From assembly GCF_016863395.1 (NCBI RefSeq), contig NZ_BOOU01000058.1, positions 1-64,000 of the forward strand: a DNA stretch of 64,000 nucleotides, read 5' to 3'. Positions 1-7,961 of the stretch are shown here, one piece after another. The stretch is from Sphaerisporangium rufum. GTDB taxonomy: Bacteria > Actinomycetota > Actinomycetes > Streptosporangiales > Streptosporangiaceae. Made by a program: the position numbers and the translations under genes. Every line of letters begins with the position of its first letter. Position 1 is the first letter of the stretch. Below the pieces are notes generated by a model, which worked only from the letters and a program-made list of their open reading frames with translations, did no database searches and was not told the DNA's origin.

Positions 1-426
1 GAAAACTCCTTGGGCTGTCGTGGAACGCATCTTTCGCCCCAGACGTCAGAAAAGGGATAACCAGGAACATACAGAGTCGATCTTCCGGTTGGTAACCCGA
101 ATCGGGCAGGTTTCCGCGCCCCGTCGACCCGTGACCATTCCGTGATGTTTGCCGGGCGCCGGTCGTTGATCGCGACGGTCGCAGGTCTTCGCAGATCACC
201 GCGCCGCCTCGATCATTGGGACGCGTGTGACGAAGGTGAACATACTGGGCAAAAAGATCTTGATATGTGATGCAGATCACATTGGTCAGATGGAGCCGAT
301 TCGGGGTCGGCCGCGTCTAATCTCGCTCGATGATCGTCAAGGGGGCGGACGATCCACAGCGGGACGCCCGGGCGGACGCATGAAAAAGGGCCGGGGGATG
401 CCCGGCCCGATGACGGTGTCGCGCGC
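1..426. other. Intergenic region, no supported gene
   Basis: No convincing coding sequence is seen. A short open frame starting near 227 runs into the 3' end of the protease gene on the other strand and resembles nothing I know. The only structure I can support is the terminator hairpin at 383-408. Confidence 0.5.
383..408 (-). terminator. Intrinsic terminator of the protease gene
   Basis: Read on the minus strand, GGGCCGGG and CCCGGCCC form an 8-bp GC stem around a 5-nt loop (388-408). It is followed at once by TTTTT, 18 bases after the stop of the protease gene. A real T-tract is unusual for this GC-rich genome, so this is one of the clearest rho-independent terminators in the window. Confidence 0.75.
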
Positions 427-1638
427 TCAGTCGGTCTTCTGCTGGGTGGCGAACGCGTAGACCCTGTAGGTCGCGGTGTTGAAGTAAGGCGAGGAGATGC
501 CGTCGTAGCGGCCGTCGCCGTCCAGGTCCCAGGTCAGACTGTTTACCCCGGTGAGGTAGCCGATCCTGGTGGAACTGCGGTACTTGGTCAGCCACGGACC
601 GCCGCTCGCTCCGGCGGTGAACGCGCACGACTTGATCAGGACGCCCTGCGCCAGGCCGTACTTGGGTGTGGAGATCTTGGTGGTGGCCCGGCTGAGGCAC
701 CACAGCAGCGTCCGGCCGTCGTAGGGGCGGCTGCCGTTCGGATGGGTGCCGGCCGGATAGCCGAACGCGTAGGCCGCGACCTTCACCCCGCGGTTCCAGG
801 CGAAGCCCTGGGCGCCGACGGTGTCCTCCAGCCGGCCGACGTCCACCCGCTTGTAGACGGGCTGGCCCTGGGCGTTCCGCTTCACCGTGCCGTCGGTGTT
901 CTTGTCGGTGTCCCAGCGGTAGCCGCGGTACACCGTCACGAAGGCGTAGTCGTAGTCGTAGTCGTACCTGCCGCTGCCGACGAACCCGTCGTGCATGTAC
1001 AGCGTGTGGCCGACGTAGATGCCGAAGGGCGTGGAGCCGTCATCGCGGTAGCCGGGAATGAACACCCAGTACTGGACGGCGGCGTGCCCGCCGACGTCGT
1101 AGGCGCAGTGCCCGGCGGTCGCCACCAGGTTGCCGTGGTTCTTGGAGCGCAGCGCCGTGGCCGAGCACCAGTACTCCGCCTGCCCGATCCGGAAGAAGAC
1201 CTTCCCCACCGTGGGTGGCAGCGCGGGGTTCTTCAGGGCCGGCCGGCCCATGGCCGCCTTAGGCGGAACCGAGCCGGCGACCGACGTGCCGCGGGCGGAG
1301 TCCGCCGCCGAGCCGCTCGCCGTCGCCGTCGGTGTCGCGCGGGCCGTCACGCTCGGAGACGCGGATGGGGTGCTGGTGGCGCTGGCGCTGGCCGAGCTCC
1401 GCTGCGGACCGTCGCCCGCCTTGGGCGTGAAGCTACTGGCCTTCTTGAGCCGGTCCGGCGTCCACCAGTCGATGACCTTCTGCCGGTCCTCGTCGTTCTG
1501 CGCGAGCGGAAATCGGGAGACCCCGGCGGGTGGCGCTTTGGCCGCGGCCGCCGGCCCGGGCGTCACGGACACGAGCGCGTTCGCGGCCGCGAGGGCGGCG
1601 CAGAACAACAGCGCGATCCGCTTCGCTGGGGCTGGCAT
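427..1638 (-). CDS. Secreted trypsin-like serine protease
   Basis: A 403-residue exported peptidase of the chymotrypsin/V8 (glutamyl endopeptidase-like) fold. Residues 1-33 form a signal peptide with a basic start and a hydrophobic core. A Ser/Thr/Ala-rich, low-complexity propeptide or linker follows to about residue 125. The catalytic domain shows His177 in TAGHC, a likely Asp230 in a DYDYAF run, and Ser345 in GASGGPW. Cys158/Cys178 and Cys314/Cys338 are probable disulfides. It would act outside the cell on proteins; the substrate is unknown. The gene stands alone and ends in a clear terminator. A secreted protease inhibitor lies 1.8 kb away. The family is clear; the exact cleavage specificity is not. 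Confidence 0.9.
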   Translation of the reverse strand: MPAPAKRIALLFCAALAAANALVSVTPGPAAAAKAPPAGVSRFPLAQNDEDRQKVIDWWTPDRLKKASSFTPKAGDGPQRSSASASATSTPSASPSVTARATPTATASGSAADSARGTSVAGSVPPKAAMGRPALKNPALPPTVGKVFFRIGQAEYWCSATALRSKNHGNLVATAGHCAYDVGGHAAVQYWVFIPGYRDDGSTPFGIYVGHTLYMHDGFVGSGRYDYDYDYAFVTVYRGYRWDTDKNTDGTVKRNAQGQPVYKRVDVGRLEDTVGAQGFAWNRGVKVAAYAFGYPAGTHPNGSRPYDGRTLLWCLSRATTKISTPKYGLAQGVLIKSCAFTAGASGGPWLTKYRSSTRIGYLTGVNSLTWDLDGDGRYDGISSPYFNTATYRVYAFATQQKTD

Positions 1639-2072
1639 TTCTACCCTTCCGTGATCAGAAGTCGGCGGACAGCAGGCGAGGGCGATTTTTCCAGATCTTG
1701 CTACGGAAGGTAGCGGGTCGGTCGACCTGGGACTGCTTCGTTATCGCCGATGCGGGCCGTGGCGTCATGGATGGTGGCGGACGAGGGGACGGGGTCGGAC
1801 GGGGGCCGATCTTCCACCTTGCCGGGCCGGACGTCAGGTCGCCGTAAGCCCGCCGATCGACAGAGGGACGGCGTGCCGCGCTCGGAACGTCCCCGTCGGA
1901 TGAGCGGGAACAGCCGGGATCCTACTCCGACTATCACTCTCAGGTCGCCATAAATGGGACAAACGCCCTGCGACGTTAGGGTTCCGTTACCGGAACCACG
2001 GAGCCGGAACGCCGGATGGTGCGTCCAATTCCGCCCACCGAGACGGCGTCCTTGCCCCGGCCCGCCCGCCGG
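1639..2072. other. Intergenic region between protease and DUF1622 gene
   Basis: The right-hand part of the protease promoter should lie here. A perfect 7-bp inverted repeat, GGTTCCG/CGGAACC with a 4-nt loop (1980-1997), lies beyond the stop of the DUF1622 gene and could be its weak terminator. The string TCAGGTCGCC followed by GTAA or ATAA occurs twice, about 105 bases apart. No coding sequence is supported. Confidence 0.4.
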
Positions 2073-2447
2073 TCAGCGGCGAGGGCCGGCGGTGGTGTCG
2101 GTCGCGGAGCGGGGGAGCCAGGGGAGGCGGCGTTCCAACTCCACCTCCAGGGAGAAGCTGAGGAAGGTACGGATCGCCACGATCCCGGCCAGGATGCCGA
2201 CGCTCTGGAAGCTGGGGGAGACCGCGACCGTACGGATGATGTCCCCGGCGACCAGGAACTCCAGGCCGAGCAGCACCGCCCGGCCGAGACTCTGCCGATA
2301 GCCGTGGTAGGCCTCCTGGGCCGGCCGGCCGCGGAACGACTGCCGCAGGTAATGGGTGGTGGCGAGCAGCGCCCCCAGCGCGATCACCGCCACCCCGGCG
2401 AGATCCACCGCCTTCCCGGCGCCCTCCACCACCGAGACGAAGTCCAC
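2073..2447 (-). CDS. DUF1622 family membrane protein
   Basis: A 124-residue integral membrane protein of the DUF1622 type. Residues 10-32, 52-72 and 80-97 are hydrophobic, and the central loop contains a basic QSFRGRP stretch. The segment GLEFLVAGDIIRT is typical of the family. Function is unknown. The tail after residue 110 is polar and probably cytoplasmic. The gene has its own start (ATG at 2447) and no close partner on the same strand, so no pathway can be read from context. Confidence 0.8.
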   Translation of the reverse strand: MDFVSVVEGAGKAVDLAGVAVIALGALLATTHYLRQSFRGRPAQEAYHGYRQSLGRAVLLGLEFLVAGDIIRTVAVSPSFQSVGILAGIVAIRTFLSFSLEVELERRLPWLPRSATDTTAGPRR

Positions 2448-2691
2448 GGCCGGCCCTCCCTGCGGATCCGGGCCCGGCTGCGGAGCCCTGGTCCTGGTCC
2501 TACCCGCCGGTGACCAGGTCCTCCCGGCGTCGATGGCGGTGATCGGCTCAGCCGGACGGAATGATCGGCACCTCCAAGTACGGGTCGCGTCGCATGGGAC
2601 GACGGCGGCCCCCCGTCCGCTGCTGGACGAGGGGCGGCGGGAGTCGGCGGGGCGCCGCGGCGCGGGGCCCGGTATGGAAGGGCGGGCCGGC

Positions 2692-3102
2692 TCAGGGGTG
2701 GAGGGTGAGGCCCTTGAGCGTCTTGTCGAGGGCGTTCCGCGGGCCGTGGACGGCCAGGCCGACCAGGGGGAGGGCGTCGGCGGGGACGGCGCGGACGGTG
2801 GCGCGGTTGGCCTCGTCGTGGCCGGTCTTGAACATGTCCTCGATGTACACCGCGATGGCCAGCTCGCGGCTCAGGGCGCGGGCGTGCGTGCGGGCGAGCC
2901 CTTCGGCATCGGTGGCGTAGACGAGCACCGGCTGGCGGAACATCGCCAGGTAGAGGTTGCCGGAACCGTCCTGGTACGGCTCCCCGATGATCCCTTCGGC
3001 GCCGCCGGCCACCGCGCTCGCGAGGAACGCGGTGACGTTCAGCTTCTGCCAAGCGGCCAGGTCCTCGCGGACCACGATGCCGATCTTCGTGTCGAAACGC
3101 AT
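2692..3102 (-). CDS. DUF2000 family protein
   Basis: A 136-residue protein whose N-terminus (MRFDTKIGIVVREDL, then AWQKLNVTAFL) is the standard opening of DUF2000 proteins, so I place the start at ATG 3102. The open frame continues 32 codons upstream, but that extension looks non-homologous. The Shine-Dalgarno sequence before 3102 is weak. The family is small, cytoplasmic and structurally related to peptidyl-tRNA hydrolase-like folds; its role is not known. The C-terminal half carries VYIEDMFKTGHDEANR, also typical. The gene is monocistronic. Confidence 0.8.
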   Translation of the reverse strand: MRFDTKIGIVVREDLAAWQKLNVTAFLASAVAGGAEGIIGEPYQDGSGNLYLAMFRQPVLVYATDAEGLARTHARALSRELAIAVYIEDMFKTGHDEANRATVRAVPADALPLVGLAVHGPRNALDKTLKGLTLHP

Positions 3103-3390
3103 GCGGACCAGCCTGGTGACCGGAACGCCCGCCGTCTTGTACGCCGGTGCGGCGCCAGATCGGCGGCATTCCAGCACATTGCCGCCGGATCCCGTCATGA
3201 TCGGCGCGTCCCGGCGGTCCGCGCCGATCCGGTGCGGACGGCCGGGTGAGACGGTGATCCCGCCCGGCGGTGGGCGGGGTGTTTCCGGACAAGGCGGACG
3301 AGGCCCGGGGAGGTCGTTGCGCTGGGCGGTCGCGCACGGGAGGCTTACGGTCGCCCAGAGTCACGACTCAGGTCAATCGGGGGATTCACC

Positions 3391-4140
3391 ATGCGACGAT
3401 TCTTCACCGGGCTCGGCTCCGCCGTCCTGATCATCGGGGTGGCCGGCGCGCCCGCCGCGCAGGCCGCCTCGGCCGGCCCGCCGCCGCCGCAGCCGGTGGG
3501 CCAGCAGCCGGCCCTGCCGCCCGCCATCGCGCCCGCCCTGCCCGGGCAGCCGGTCGAAGTGGGCAAGCCCGGCCTTCCCGGGAAGCCCGGCGAGATCGGC
3601 AAGCCCGGCCTTCCTGGCAGGCCGGCCGAGCCGGGCAAGCCTGGTCTTCCTGGTCAGCCGATCGAGGTGGGCAAGCCCGGGCTTCCCGGCAAGCCCGCCG
3701 AGCCGGGTAAGCCTGGTCAGCCGGTCGAGTCGGGCAAGCCGGGGCTTCCTGGCAAGCCGGGCGGGCCGGAGCCGGAGCAGGCGGACACCGGCTGGGGGCA
3801 GATCAACGAGGAGAACGCGATCGACCGCACCGCGCGGGTGTTCATCCTCAGCCGGCACCGCGGCACCCGGCCCTTCCCGGCCGATCGGGTGGTCACCCTG
3901 CGCTGCATGCCGGTGGGCGGCACCCACCCGCGCGCGGCGGCCGCCTGCCGCACGCTGGCGACGGTCCGCGGGAACGTCGCGTCGCTCAACGTGTCGCCGT
4001 CCGCCAACTGCACCCGCATCTACGACCCGGTCACCGTGACCGCGGTCGGCATCTGGGACGGCCGGCAGTACCGGTTGCAGCGCACCTTCGGCAACCCCTG
4101 CATGTTGCGCGCCTACACCGGAGTGGTCTTCCAGTTCTGA
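3391..4140 (+). CDS. Secreted collagen-like repeat protein with subtilisin-inhibitor (SSI) domain
   Basis: A 249-residue exported protein. Residues 1-26 are a signal peptide (MRRFFTG start, AQA end). Residues 50-125 consist of Gly-X-Pro-rich, collagen-like triplets built from GKPGLPGKP and GKPGLPGQP blocks. Residues 140-249 match the Streptomyces subtilisin inhibitor family: the Cys172/Cys186 pair with GTHP between them, the Cys207/Cys237 pair, YDPVTVTAVGIWDG, and a final VVFQF. By alignment with SSI, the reactive bond in CTRIYDP is Arg209-Ile210, so P1 is Arg and trypsin-like proteases are the expected targets. The fusion of a triplet-repeat stalk to SSI is unusual. The start is supported by GGGGGA before the ATG. 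Confidence 0.85.
   Translation: MRRFFTGLGSAVLIIGVAGAPAAQAASAGPPPPQPVGQQPALPPAIAPALPGQPVEVGKPGLPGKPGEIGKPGLPGRPAEPGKPGLPGQPIEVGKPGLPGKPAEPGKPGQPVESGKPGLPGKPGGPEPEQADTGWGQINEENAIDRTARVFILSRHRGTRPFPADRVVTLRCMPVGGTHPRAAAACRTLATVRGNVASLNVSPSANCTRIYDPVTVTAVGIWDGRQYRLQRTFGNPCMLRAYTGVVFQF
3545..3768 (+). repeat. In-gene collagen-like triplet repeat
   Basis: Tandem, imperfect nine-base blocks of the type GGCAAGCCC-GGCCTTCCC encode Gly-Lys-Pro and Gly-Leu-Pro triplets. Longer 54-60-base units recur (EVGKPGLPGKP and EPGKPGLPGQP variants). Copies differ at wobble positions, which suggests expansion by recombination followed by drift. Confidence 0.85.
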
Positions 4141-4143
4141 GCC

Positions 4144-4174
4144 GTGTCGGGCCGGTGGACCACCGGCCCGACAC
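4144..4174. terminator. Perfect 15-bp inverted repeat after the SSI gene
   Basis: GTGTCGGGCCGGTGG is followed after one base by its exact reverse complement, four bases beyond the stop of the collagen/SSI gene. There is no T-run, as is usual for actinobacterial hairpin terminators. A second hairpin follows at 4187. Confidence 0.75.
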
Positions 4175-4186
4175 CATCCGCATAGC

Positions 4187-4214
4187 GAAGGCCCGGCCGC
4201 CGTGCCGGGCCTTC
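4187..4214. terminator. Second hairpin of a tandem terminator
   Basis: GAAGGCCCGGC and GCCGGGCCTTC form an 11-bp stem with a 6-nt loop. With the dyad at 4144 it makes a double terminator that separates the SSI gene from the mobile-element remnant downstream. Confidence 0.7.
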
Positions 4215-4302
4215 ATGCCGCCCGCCGGGCGTCGCCCCGTGAAGGCCCTACGCGACGGGGCTAACTTCTGCTGGAGGATTCATCAGTGTTTCCTGGTTTC
4301 TC

Positions 4303-4599
4303 TCTGGTATTAACAGTCACATGCGACTGCTCAAGCGGCTGCTCGCCGATCCGGGCGTGTCGGTGATCGTGGTCGAGCACCGCGACCGGCTCGCCCGCTT
4401 CGGTGTGGAGTACATCGAGGCCGCGTTGTCAGCGCAGGGCCGTATGGTGCGCGTGGTGGATGACGGCGAGGTGGAAGACGATCTGGTGCGGGACATGACC
4501 GATGTCCTCACCTGGTTCTGCGCCCGCCTGTACGGCCGTCGCGCTGCCCGCGACCGGGCCGAGAAGGCGCTCGCCGCAGCGGCGGAGGACGCCGGATGA
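4303..4599 (+). pseudogene. IS607-type serine recombinase TnpA, 5'-truncated remnant
   Basis: The frame from ATG 4321 encodes 92 residues matching only the C-terminal half of IS607-family TnpA: LLADPGVSVIVVEHRDRLARFG, EYIEAALSAQGR, EVEDDLVRDM and CARLYGRR (given here in separate blocks). Homology seems to extend a few codons upstream in frame (SGINSH, from about 4303). The MerR-like DNA-binding domain and the resolvase catalytic Ser are missing, so the protein cannot be an active recombinase. Upstream sequence from 4262 to 4300 is non-homologous, which places the truncation point there. The 3' end overlaps tnpB by ATGA, the normal arrangement in these elements. Confidence 0.8.
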
Positions 4600-5816
4600 G
4601 TCACAAGCAGGGCTTCCGGGTCGAACTGGCCCCCACCGAGGAGCAGGCGATCCTTATGGGCCGTCACTGCGGCCTGTCGCGGGTCGTGGAGAACTTCTGC
4701 CTGGAGACCGTGCAGAAGAAGAAGGCCCAGCAGGAAGCGGAGAAGACCTATGGCATCACCGGCGACGAGTTGACCAAGGTCCCCTGGTCCGCCCCGGCGC
4801 TGGAGCGGGAGTGGCGGGCAGCCCACCCCGAGCGCTACCCGTGGTTCGCCGACGGCAAGCTGTCCTCCCGCGTGCCGAAGGAGGCGTGCCGGGTCCGGGC
4901 GGCCGGCATCAAGAACTTCTTCGACTCGAAAACCGGCAACCGCAAGGGCGCCAAGCTTGGCTGGCCGAAGTGGCGCAAGCGCAAGCACGGTTCCCGCTTC
5001 CGCTACGACGCCGACCGCGCCAAGCCCCTGGGCGCCCACGCCGTTCGCCTCCCGGCGATCGGCGAGGTGGCGACCCGTGAGGACATGTCCTGGCTCACCG
5101 ACCGCATGGCCACCGGCAACGCCCGCATACTCGGCGCGACCATCCGCGAGCAGGCCGGACGCTGGTGGATCTCCTTCCAGGTCGAGGTGGATCGCGACGA
5201 CATCAACAAGCGCCACCAGGTCGACGACGACGCACCCGCGTGTGGCATCGACCTCGGCCTGAAGACGTTCGCCGTCATCCGCGACAGCGACGGCACGCGT
5301 GAGGAGATACACGCGCCCAAGCCGCTCAAGGCGGCCCTGCGGCAGTTGAAGCGGGCCAACCGCAAGCTGGCCCGCTCGGCTGAGGACTCCAGGAACCGGG
5401 CCAAAGCCCGCAAGCGCGTCGGACAGCTCCACCTTCGGGTGGCCGACCGGCGAGGAGACTTCCTGCACAAGACCACGACCCGGCTGACGAGAACCAAGTC
5501 CGCCATCGCCGTGGAGACCCTGCACGTCAAGGGCATGGTCAAGAACCGCAGGCTGTCCCGCGCCATCTCCGACGCCGGATTCGGCGAGTTCATCCGCCAG
5601 CTCGGCTACAAGGCCGACTGGTACGGCTCCCGCATCTGGAAGGCCGACCGCTGGTTCCCCAGCTCCAAGACCTGCGGGCACTGCGAGCAGATCAACCGCG
5701 CCCTGGCCCTCGCCGACCGCGTATGGGTCTGTACCGGCTGCGGCACCCTGCATGATCGAGATGACAACGCGGCAGGCAACCTCCTGGCCGCGATGCTCGC
5801 CGACACCAACGCTTGA
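4596..5816 (+). CDS. tnpB: TnpB, RuvC-like RNA-guided nuclease (IS605/IS607 OrfB)
   Basis: A 406-residue TnpB, full length for the family. The N-terminal helix-turn-helix OrfB region spans about residues 1-130. The RuvC active site appears intact: Asp219 in CGIDLGLK, Glu307 in AVETLHVKGM, and the HDRDDNAAGN motif with Asp389 as the likely third acid. The zinc ribbon has Cys360-x2-Cys363 and Cys379-x2-Cys382. By knowledge of the family, TnpB is an RNA-guided DNA endonuclease that uses a guide read out from the element's right end. Because its tnpA partner is broken, retention of every catalytic residue is notable. The start overlaps the tnpA stop by four bases. Confidence 0.92.
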   Translation: MSHKQGFRVELAPTEEQAILMGRHCGLSRVVENFCLETVQKKKAQQEAEKTYGITGDELTKVPWSAPALEREWRAAHPERYPWFADGKLSSRVPKEACRVRAAGIKNFFDSKTGNRKGAKLGWPKWRKRKHGSRFRYDADRAKPLGAHAVRLPAIGEVATREDMSWLTDRMATGNARILGATIREQAGRWWISFQVEVDRDDINKRHQVDDDAPACGIDLGLKTFAVIRDSDGTREEIHAPKPLKAALRQLKRANRKLARSAEDSRNRAKARKRVGQLHLRVADRRGDFLHKTTTRLTRTKSAIAVETLHVKGMVKNRRLSRAISDAGFGEFIRQLGYKADWYGSRIWKADRWFPSSKTCGHCEQINRALALADRVWVCTGCGTLHDRDDNAAGNLLAAMLADTNA

Positions 5817-5876
5817 CATCGGAACCCTCGCCGGGAAGTTGCCCGGAGAGGAGAAACGCCTCGTGGAGACCACGTA
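5817..5876 (+). ncRNA. Possible 3' end of TnpB guide RNA (omegaRNA/reRNA)
   Basis: Directly after the tnpB stop lie two compact hairpins: CCGGG/CCCGG (5831-5846) and CGTGG-AGA-CCACG (5862-5874), joined by GAGAGGAGAAACGCCT. This layout matches the right-end scaffold of IS605/IS607 elements, whose transcript overlaps the tnpB 3' end; the guide would be the flanking chromosomal sequence after about 5876. This is inference from position and fold. Confidence 0.5.
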
Positions 5877-5927
5877 GGACCTCACTCTCCGGAGTTGGCT
5901 GCGGTCGAGGAAGCAGGAAGAGACTCG

Positions 5928-6788
5928 GTGAGAACTACTGAGAATCACTCAACGGATTGGTCGCGGTACTGGCGGGCGGGTGACCGGCCGCTGGAGGCGA
6001 TGCACGCGCACTTCGAGCGGCACGTCTATCACCGGCACAGCCACGAGACGTATTCGTTCGGCGTCACCGAGGCGGGCGCGCAGAGCTTCACCTGCCGGGG
6101 CGCGTCGCGCACCAGCGTGGCCGGCATGCTGATGGTCTTCAACCCGGACGACCCGCACGACGGGCACGCCGCCACCGAGCAGGGGTTCACCTACCGGATG
6201 CTGCACGTCGGGCCGGACCTGGTCGCCGACGTGCTCGCGGCGGCGGCCGGCCGGCCGGTCGGGCCGCCGCTGTTCGCCGAGCCGGTGGTGCGGGACGCGG
6301 GCGCGGCTCGGGCGGTGCGCCGGCTGCATCGGGCGCTGCTGGACGGCGCGCCGCCGCTGCGGCGGGACGAGCTGCTCGACACGGTGGTGGCGGGCCTGGC
6401 CCGGCGGGCCGGCGGCCGGCCGGTCGAGCCGCGGGCCGCGGGCTCGGCGCCGGAGATGGCACGAACGGCGCGGATCGCCCGGGAGGTGCTGCACGACCGC
6501 GACCAGGGCGAGATCACCGCGGCGGAGCTGGCGGCGGCGGCCGGGCGCAGCCGGTTCGCCGTCTACCGGTCGTTCCACGCGGTCTACGGGATGGCGCCCA
6601 GCGACTACCAGCGGCAGTTGCGGCTACGCGCCGCTCGCGGGCTGCTGGCCGCGGGCCGGTCGCCGGCACAGGCCGCGGCCGAGGCCGGGTTCGCCGACCA
6701 GAGCCACCTGACCCGGTGGTTCACCCGCTGCTACGGGGTCACTCCCGGCGCCTACCGCCGGGCGGCAGGCGTTGGGACGTCGCATTGA
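5928..6788 (+). CDS. AraC family transcriptional regulator
   Basis: A 286-residue regulator with an N-terminal cupin-like AraC ligand domain (HVYHRHSHETYSFG, then FNPDDPHDG) and a C-terminal double helix-turn-helix. The second HTH has the usual EAGFADQSHLTRWFTRCYGVTPGAYR signature, given here in two parts: EAGFADQSHLTRWF and GVTPGAYRR. I choose GTG 5928, preceded by AGGAAG at good spacing; a TTG at 5895 lies upstream in frame. The gene begins only about 50 bases after the IS607-like right end, so its native promoter may have been replaced. The ligand and targets are unknown. No divergent gene is present to suggest a role. Confidence 0.85.
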   Translation: MRTTENHSTDWSRYWRAGDRPLEAMHAHFERHVYHRHSHETYSFGVTEAGAQSFTCRGASRTSVAGMLMVFNPDDPHDGHAATEQGFTYRMLHVGPDLVADVLAAAAGRPVGPPLFAEPVVRDAGAARAVRRLHRALLDGAPPLRRDELLDTVVAGLARRAGGRPVEPRAAGSAPEMARTARIAREVLHDRDQGEITAAELAAAAGRSRFAVYRSFHAVYGMAPSDYQRQLRLRAARGLLAAGRSPAQAAAEAGFADQSHLTRWFTRCYGVTPGAYRRAAGVGTSH

Positions 6789-6996
6789 CGGCCCCGGCCG
6801 GCGGAACGGCGGGGGCCGCGCCGAACGTGGTGCCCCCGCCGAACGTGGTGGGCAAGATGAACGGTGACGGGCTGACGACCCCGGCCTCCGGGACGGCGGG
6901 CGCCTCGATGAACGTGGCGGGTCCCCGGCGAACGTAGCGGGCGGGACGGTGTCAACGGCGGCGCGGTGGCAGGATGCCGGGGATCATCGGTCACGG
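6789..6996. other. Short intergenic region with degenerate GAACGT repeats
   Basis: Four variants of GAACGTGGTG / GAACGTGGCGGG / GAACGTAGCGGG occur between 6824 and 6950, between the converging AraC and L,D-transpeptidase genes. They do not form a clear hairpin. I see no coding potential. Confidence 0.35.
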
Positions 6997-7836
6997 TCAG
7001 GCCTGGATGAAGATCATGCTGCCCAGCGGGATGTGGCGGACGGCGTCCAGCGCGGCGGCGGGCAGCCGGACGCAGCCGTGCGAGATCGCCTGGCCGAAGA
7101 CGCTGCCGTCCGGCCAGCCGTGCAGGCCGATGGTGCCGGGGCCACCGTCGTAGGTCCTCAGCTTCTCCGAGTGCATGCCGAGCGGGAGGATCACCGGGCT
7201 GTAGTCGACGCCGGAGGGGGCCAGCGCGGCGAGCAGGAAGGTGCGGCCGACCGGGGTGGGCGTCCGGCGGGTGCCGATCCCGACCCGCCACGAGCCGGCC
7301 GGACGCCCGTTCTTGCGCAAGACGAGCCGCCGATCGGACAGGTCGATGCGCACCTCGTAGGGGGTGTGCCCGATCTTGGCGGCGCCGTCGCCGGTGTGGA
7401 TCCAGCCGGTGGAGCCGTTCGGCCGGCTGGGCAGCAGCACGCGCATCCACGCCGGGCGCCGCTCGACCACCGGGAGCCAGGTGGGCTGGTCGAGCTGGGT
7501 GGGCGGCACGACGGCGATCGGCGGGCCGCCGGGCGAGGCGTAGACGACGGTGGACCGGCGCGGGTGGAGGATGAGCCCGTCGGTGGCGGCCAGTGGTGCG
7601 GGATCGCGGCCGGCCTTGCCGACGGTGGTCCAGGTGGTGGCCCGGGGCAGCGCCGCGAGCTGCTTGCGCCCGACCGGGACCGGGACCTCCGGCCTGGCCA
7701 CCGGGGTGCGCGGGGTCAGCTCGCGGTCGACCTTGCGGTTGATGAGGTACAGCAGCAGCGCCAGCCCGGCGACGGCGGCGGCCACGGCCGCGGCCACGAT
7801 GACCAGGGTGCGGGTGGCGGGGCGGCGTTGGAACAT
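6997..7836 (-). CDS. L,D-transpeptidase (YkuD domain), membrane-anchored
   Basis: A 279-residue cell-wall enzyme that would form 3-3 peptidoglycan cross-links on the outer face of the membrane. Residues 10-33 are a signal anchor. The region from 35 to 155 resembles an SH3-like or linker section (GSTGWIHTGD). The YkuD catalytic domain runs from about 160 to 279 and contains GLHGW with His239 and the diagnostic SHGCVR motif with nucleophile Cys255 and Arg257. Length and order fit small actinobacterial L,D-transpeptidases. The Ig-like secreted protein upstream on the same strand may be a wall-associated partner. Confidence 0.92.
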   Translation of the reverse strand: MFQRRPATRTLVIVAAAVAAAVAGLALLLYLINRKVDRELTPRTPVARPEVPVPVGRKQLAALPRATTWTTVGKAGRDPAPLAATDGLILHPRRSTVVYASPGGPPIAVVPPTQLDQPTWLPVVERRPAWMRVLLPSRPNGSTGWIHTGDGAAKIGHTPYEVRIDLSDRRLVLRKNGRPAGSWRVGIGTRRTPTPVGRTFLLAALAPSGVDYSPVILPLGMHSEKLRTYDGGPGTIGLHGWPDGSVFGQAISHGCVRLPAAALDAVRHIPLGSMIFIQA

Positions 7837-7910
7837 GGGACGAAGACCCCCGGGAGTCGTGGTCGCCGCTGGTCAGGCGGCCGGTCGGATCAAGGGGCGG
7901 AAACGCCCGG

Positions 7911-7940
7911 AGGGCCCGTCCAACGGATCGGACGGGCCCT
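7911..7940 (-). terminator. Hairpin terminator of the Ig-like protein gene
   Basis: AGGGCCCGTCC and GGACGGGCCCT form an 11-bp perfect stem with an 8-nt loop, 22 bases beyond the stop of the Ig-like protein gene and before the L,D-transpeptidase. The two genes are therefore probably separate transcripts. Confidence 0.7.
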
Positions 7941-7961
7941 TTGGATACGCCGACCGGTGGA

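Larger units (their letters stand above)
4303..5880 (+). mobile_element. IS607-like element, left end deleted
   Basis: The element consists of a truncated tnpA, an intact tnpB and a short structured right end. The left end is lost, so it should be immobile unless a TnpA acts in trans. The right boundary is placed just after the CGTGG/CCACG hairpin near 5876, but IS607 elements lack terminal inverted repeats, so the exact end is uncertain. It sits between the SSI terminators and an AraC-family gene. Confidence 0.7.

Noticed and set aside
227-460. Small plus-strand open frame with an ATG start before the protease
   Set aside because: It overlaps the terminator and the 3' end of the protease gene. 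There is no ribosome site and no similarity I recognise.
3545-3768. Regular repeats considered as a CRISPR array
   Set aside because: The units are 9-60 bases, in frame and translate to Gly-X-Pro triplets. There are no unique spacers and no cas genes.
4596-5816. TnpB as a nuclease-dead regulator (TldR-like)
   Set aside because: All three RuvC acidic positions and the zinc ribbon are present, so there is no sign of loss of catalysis.
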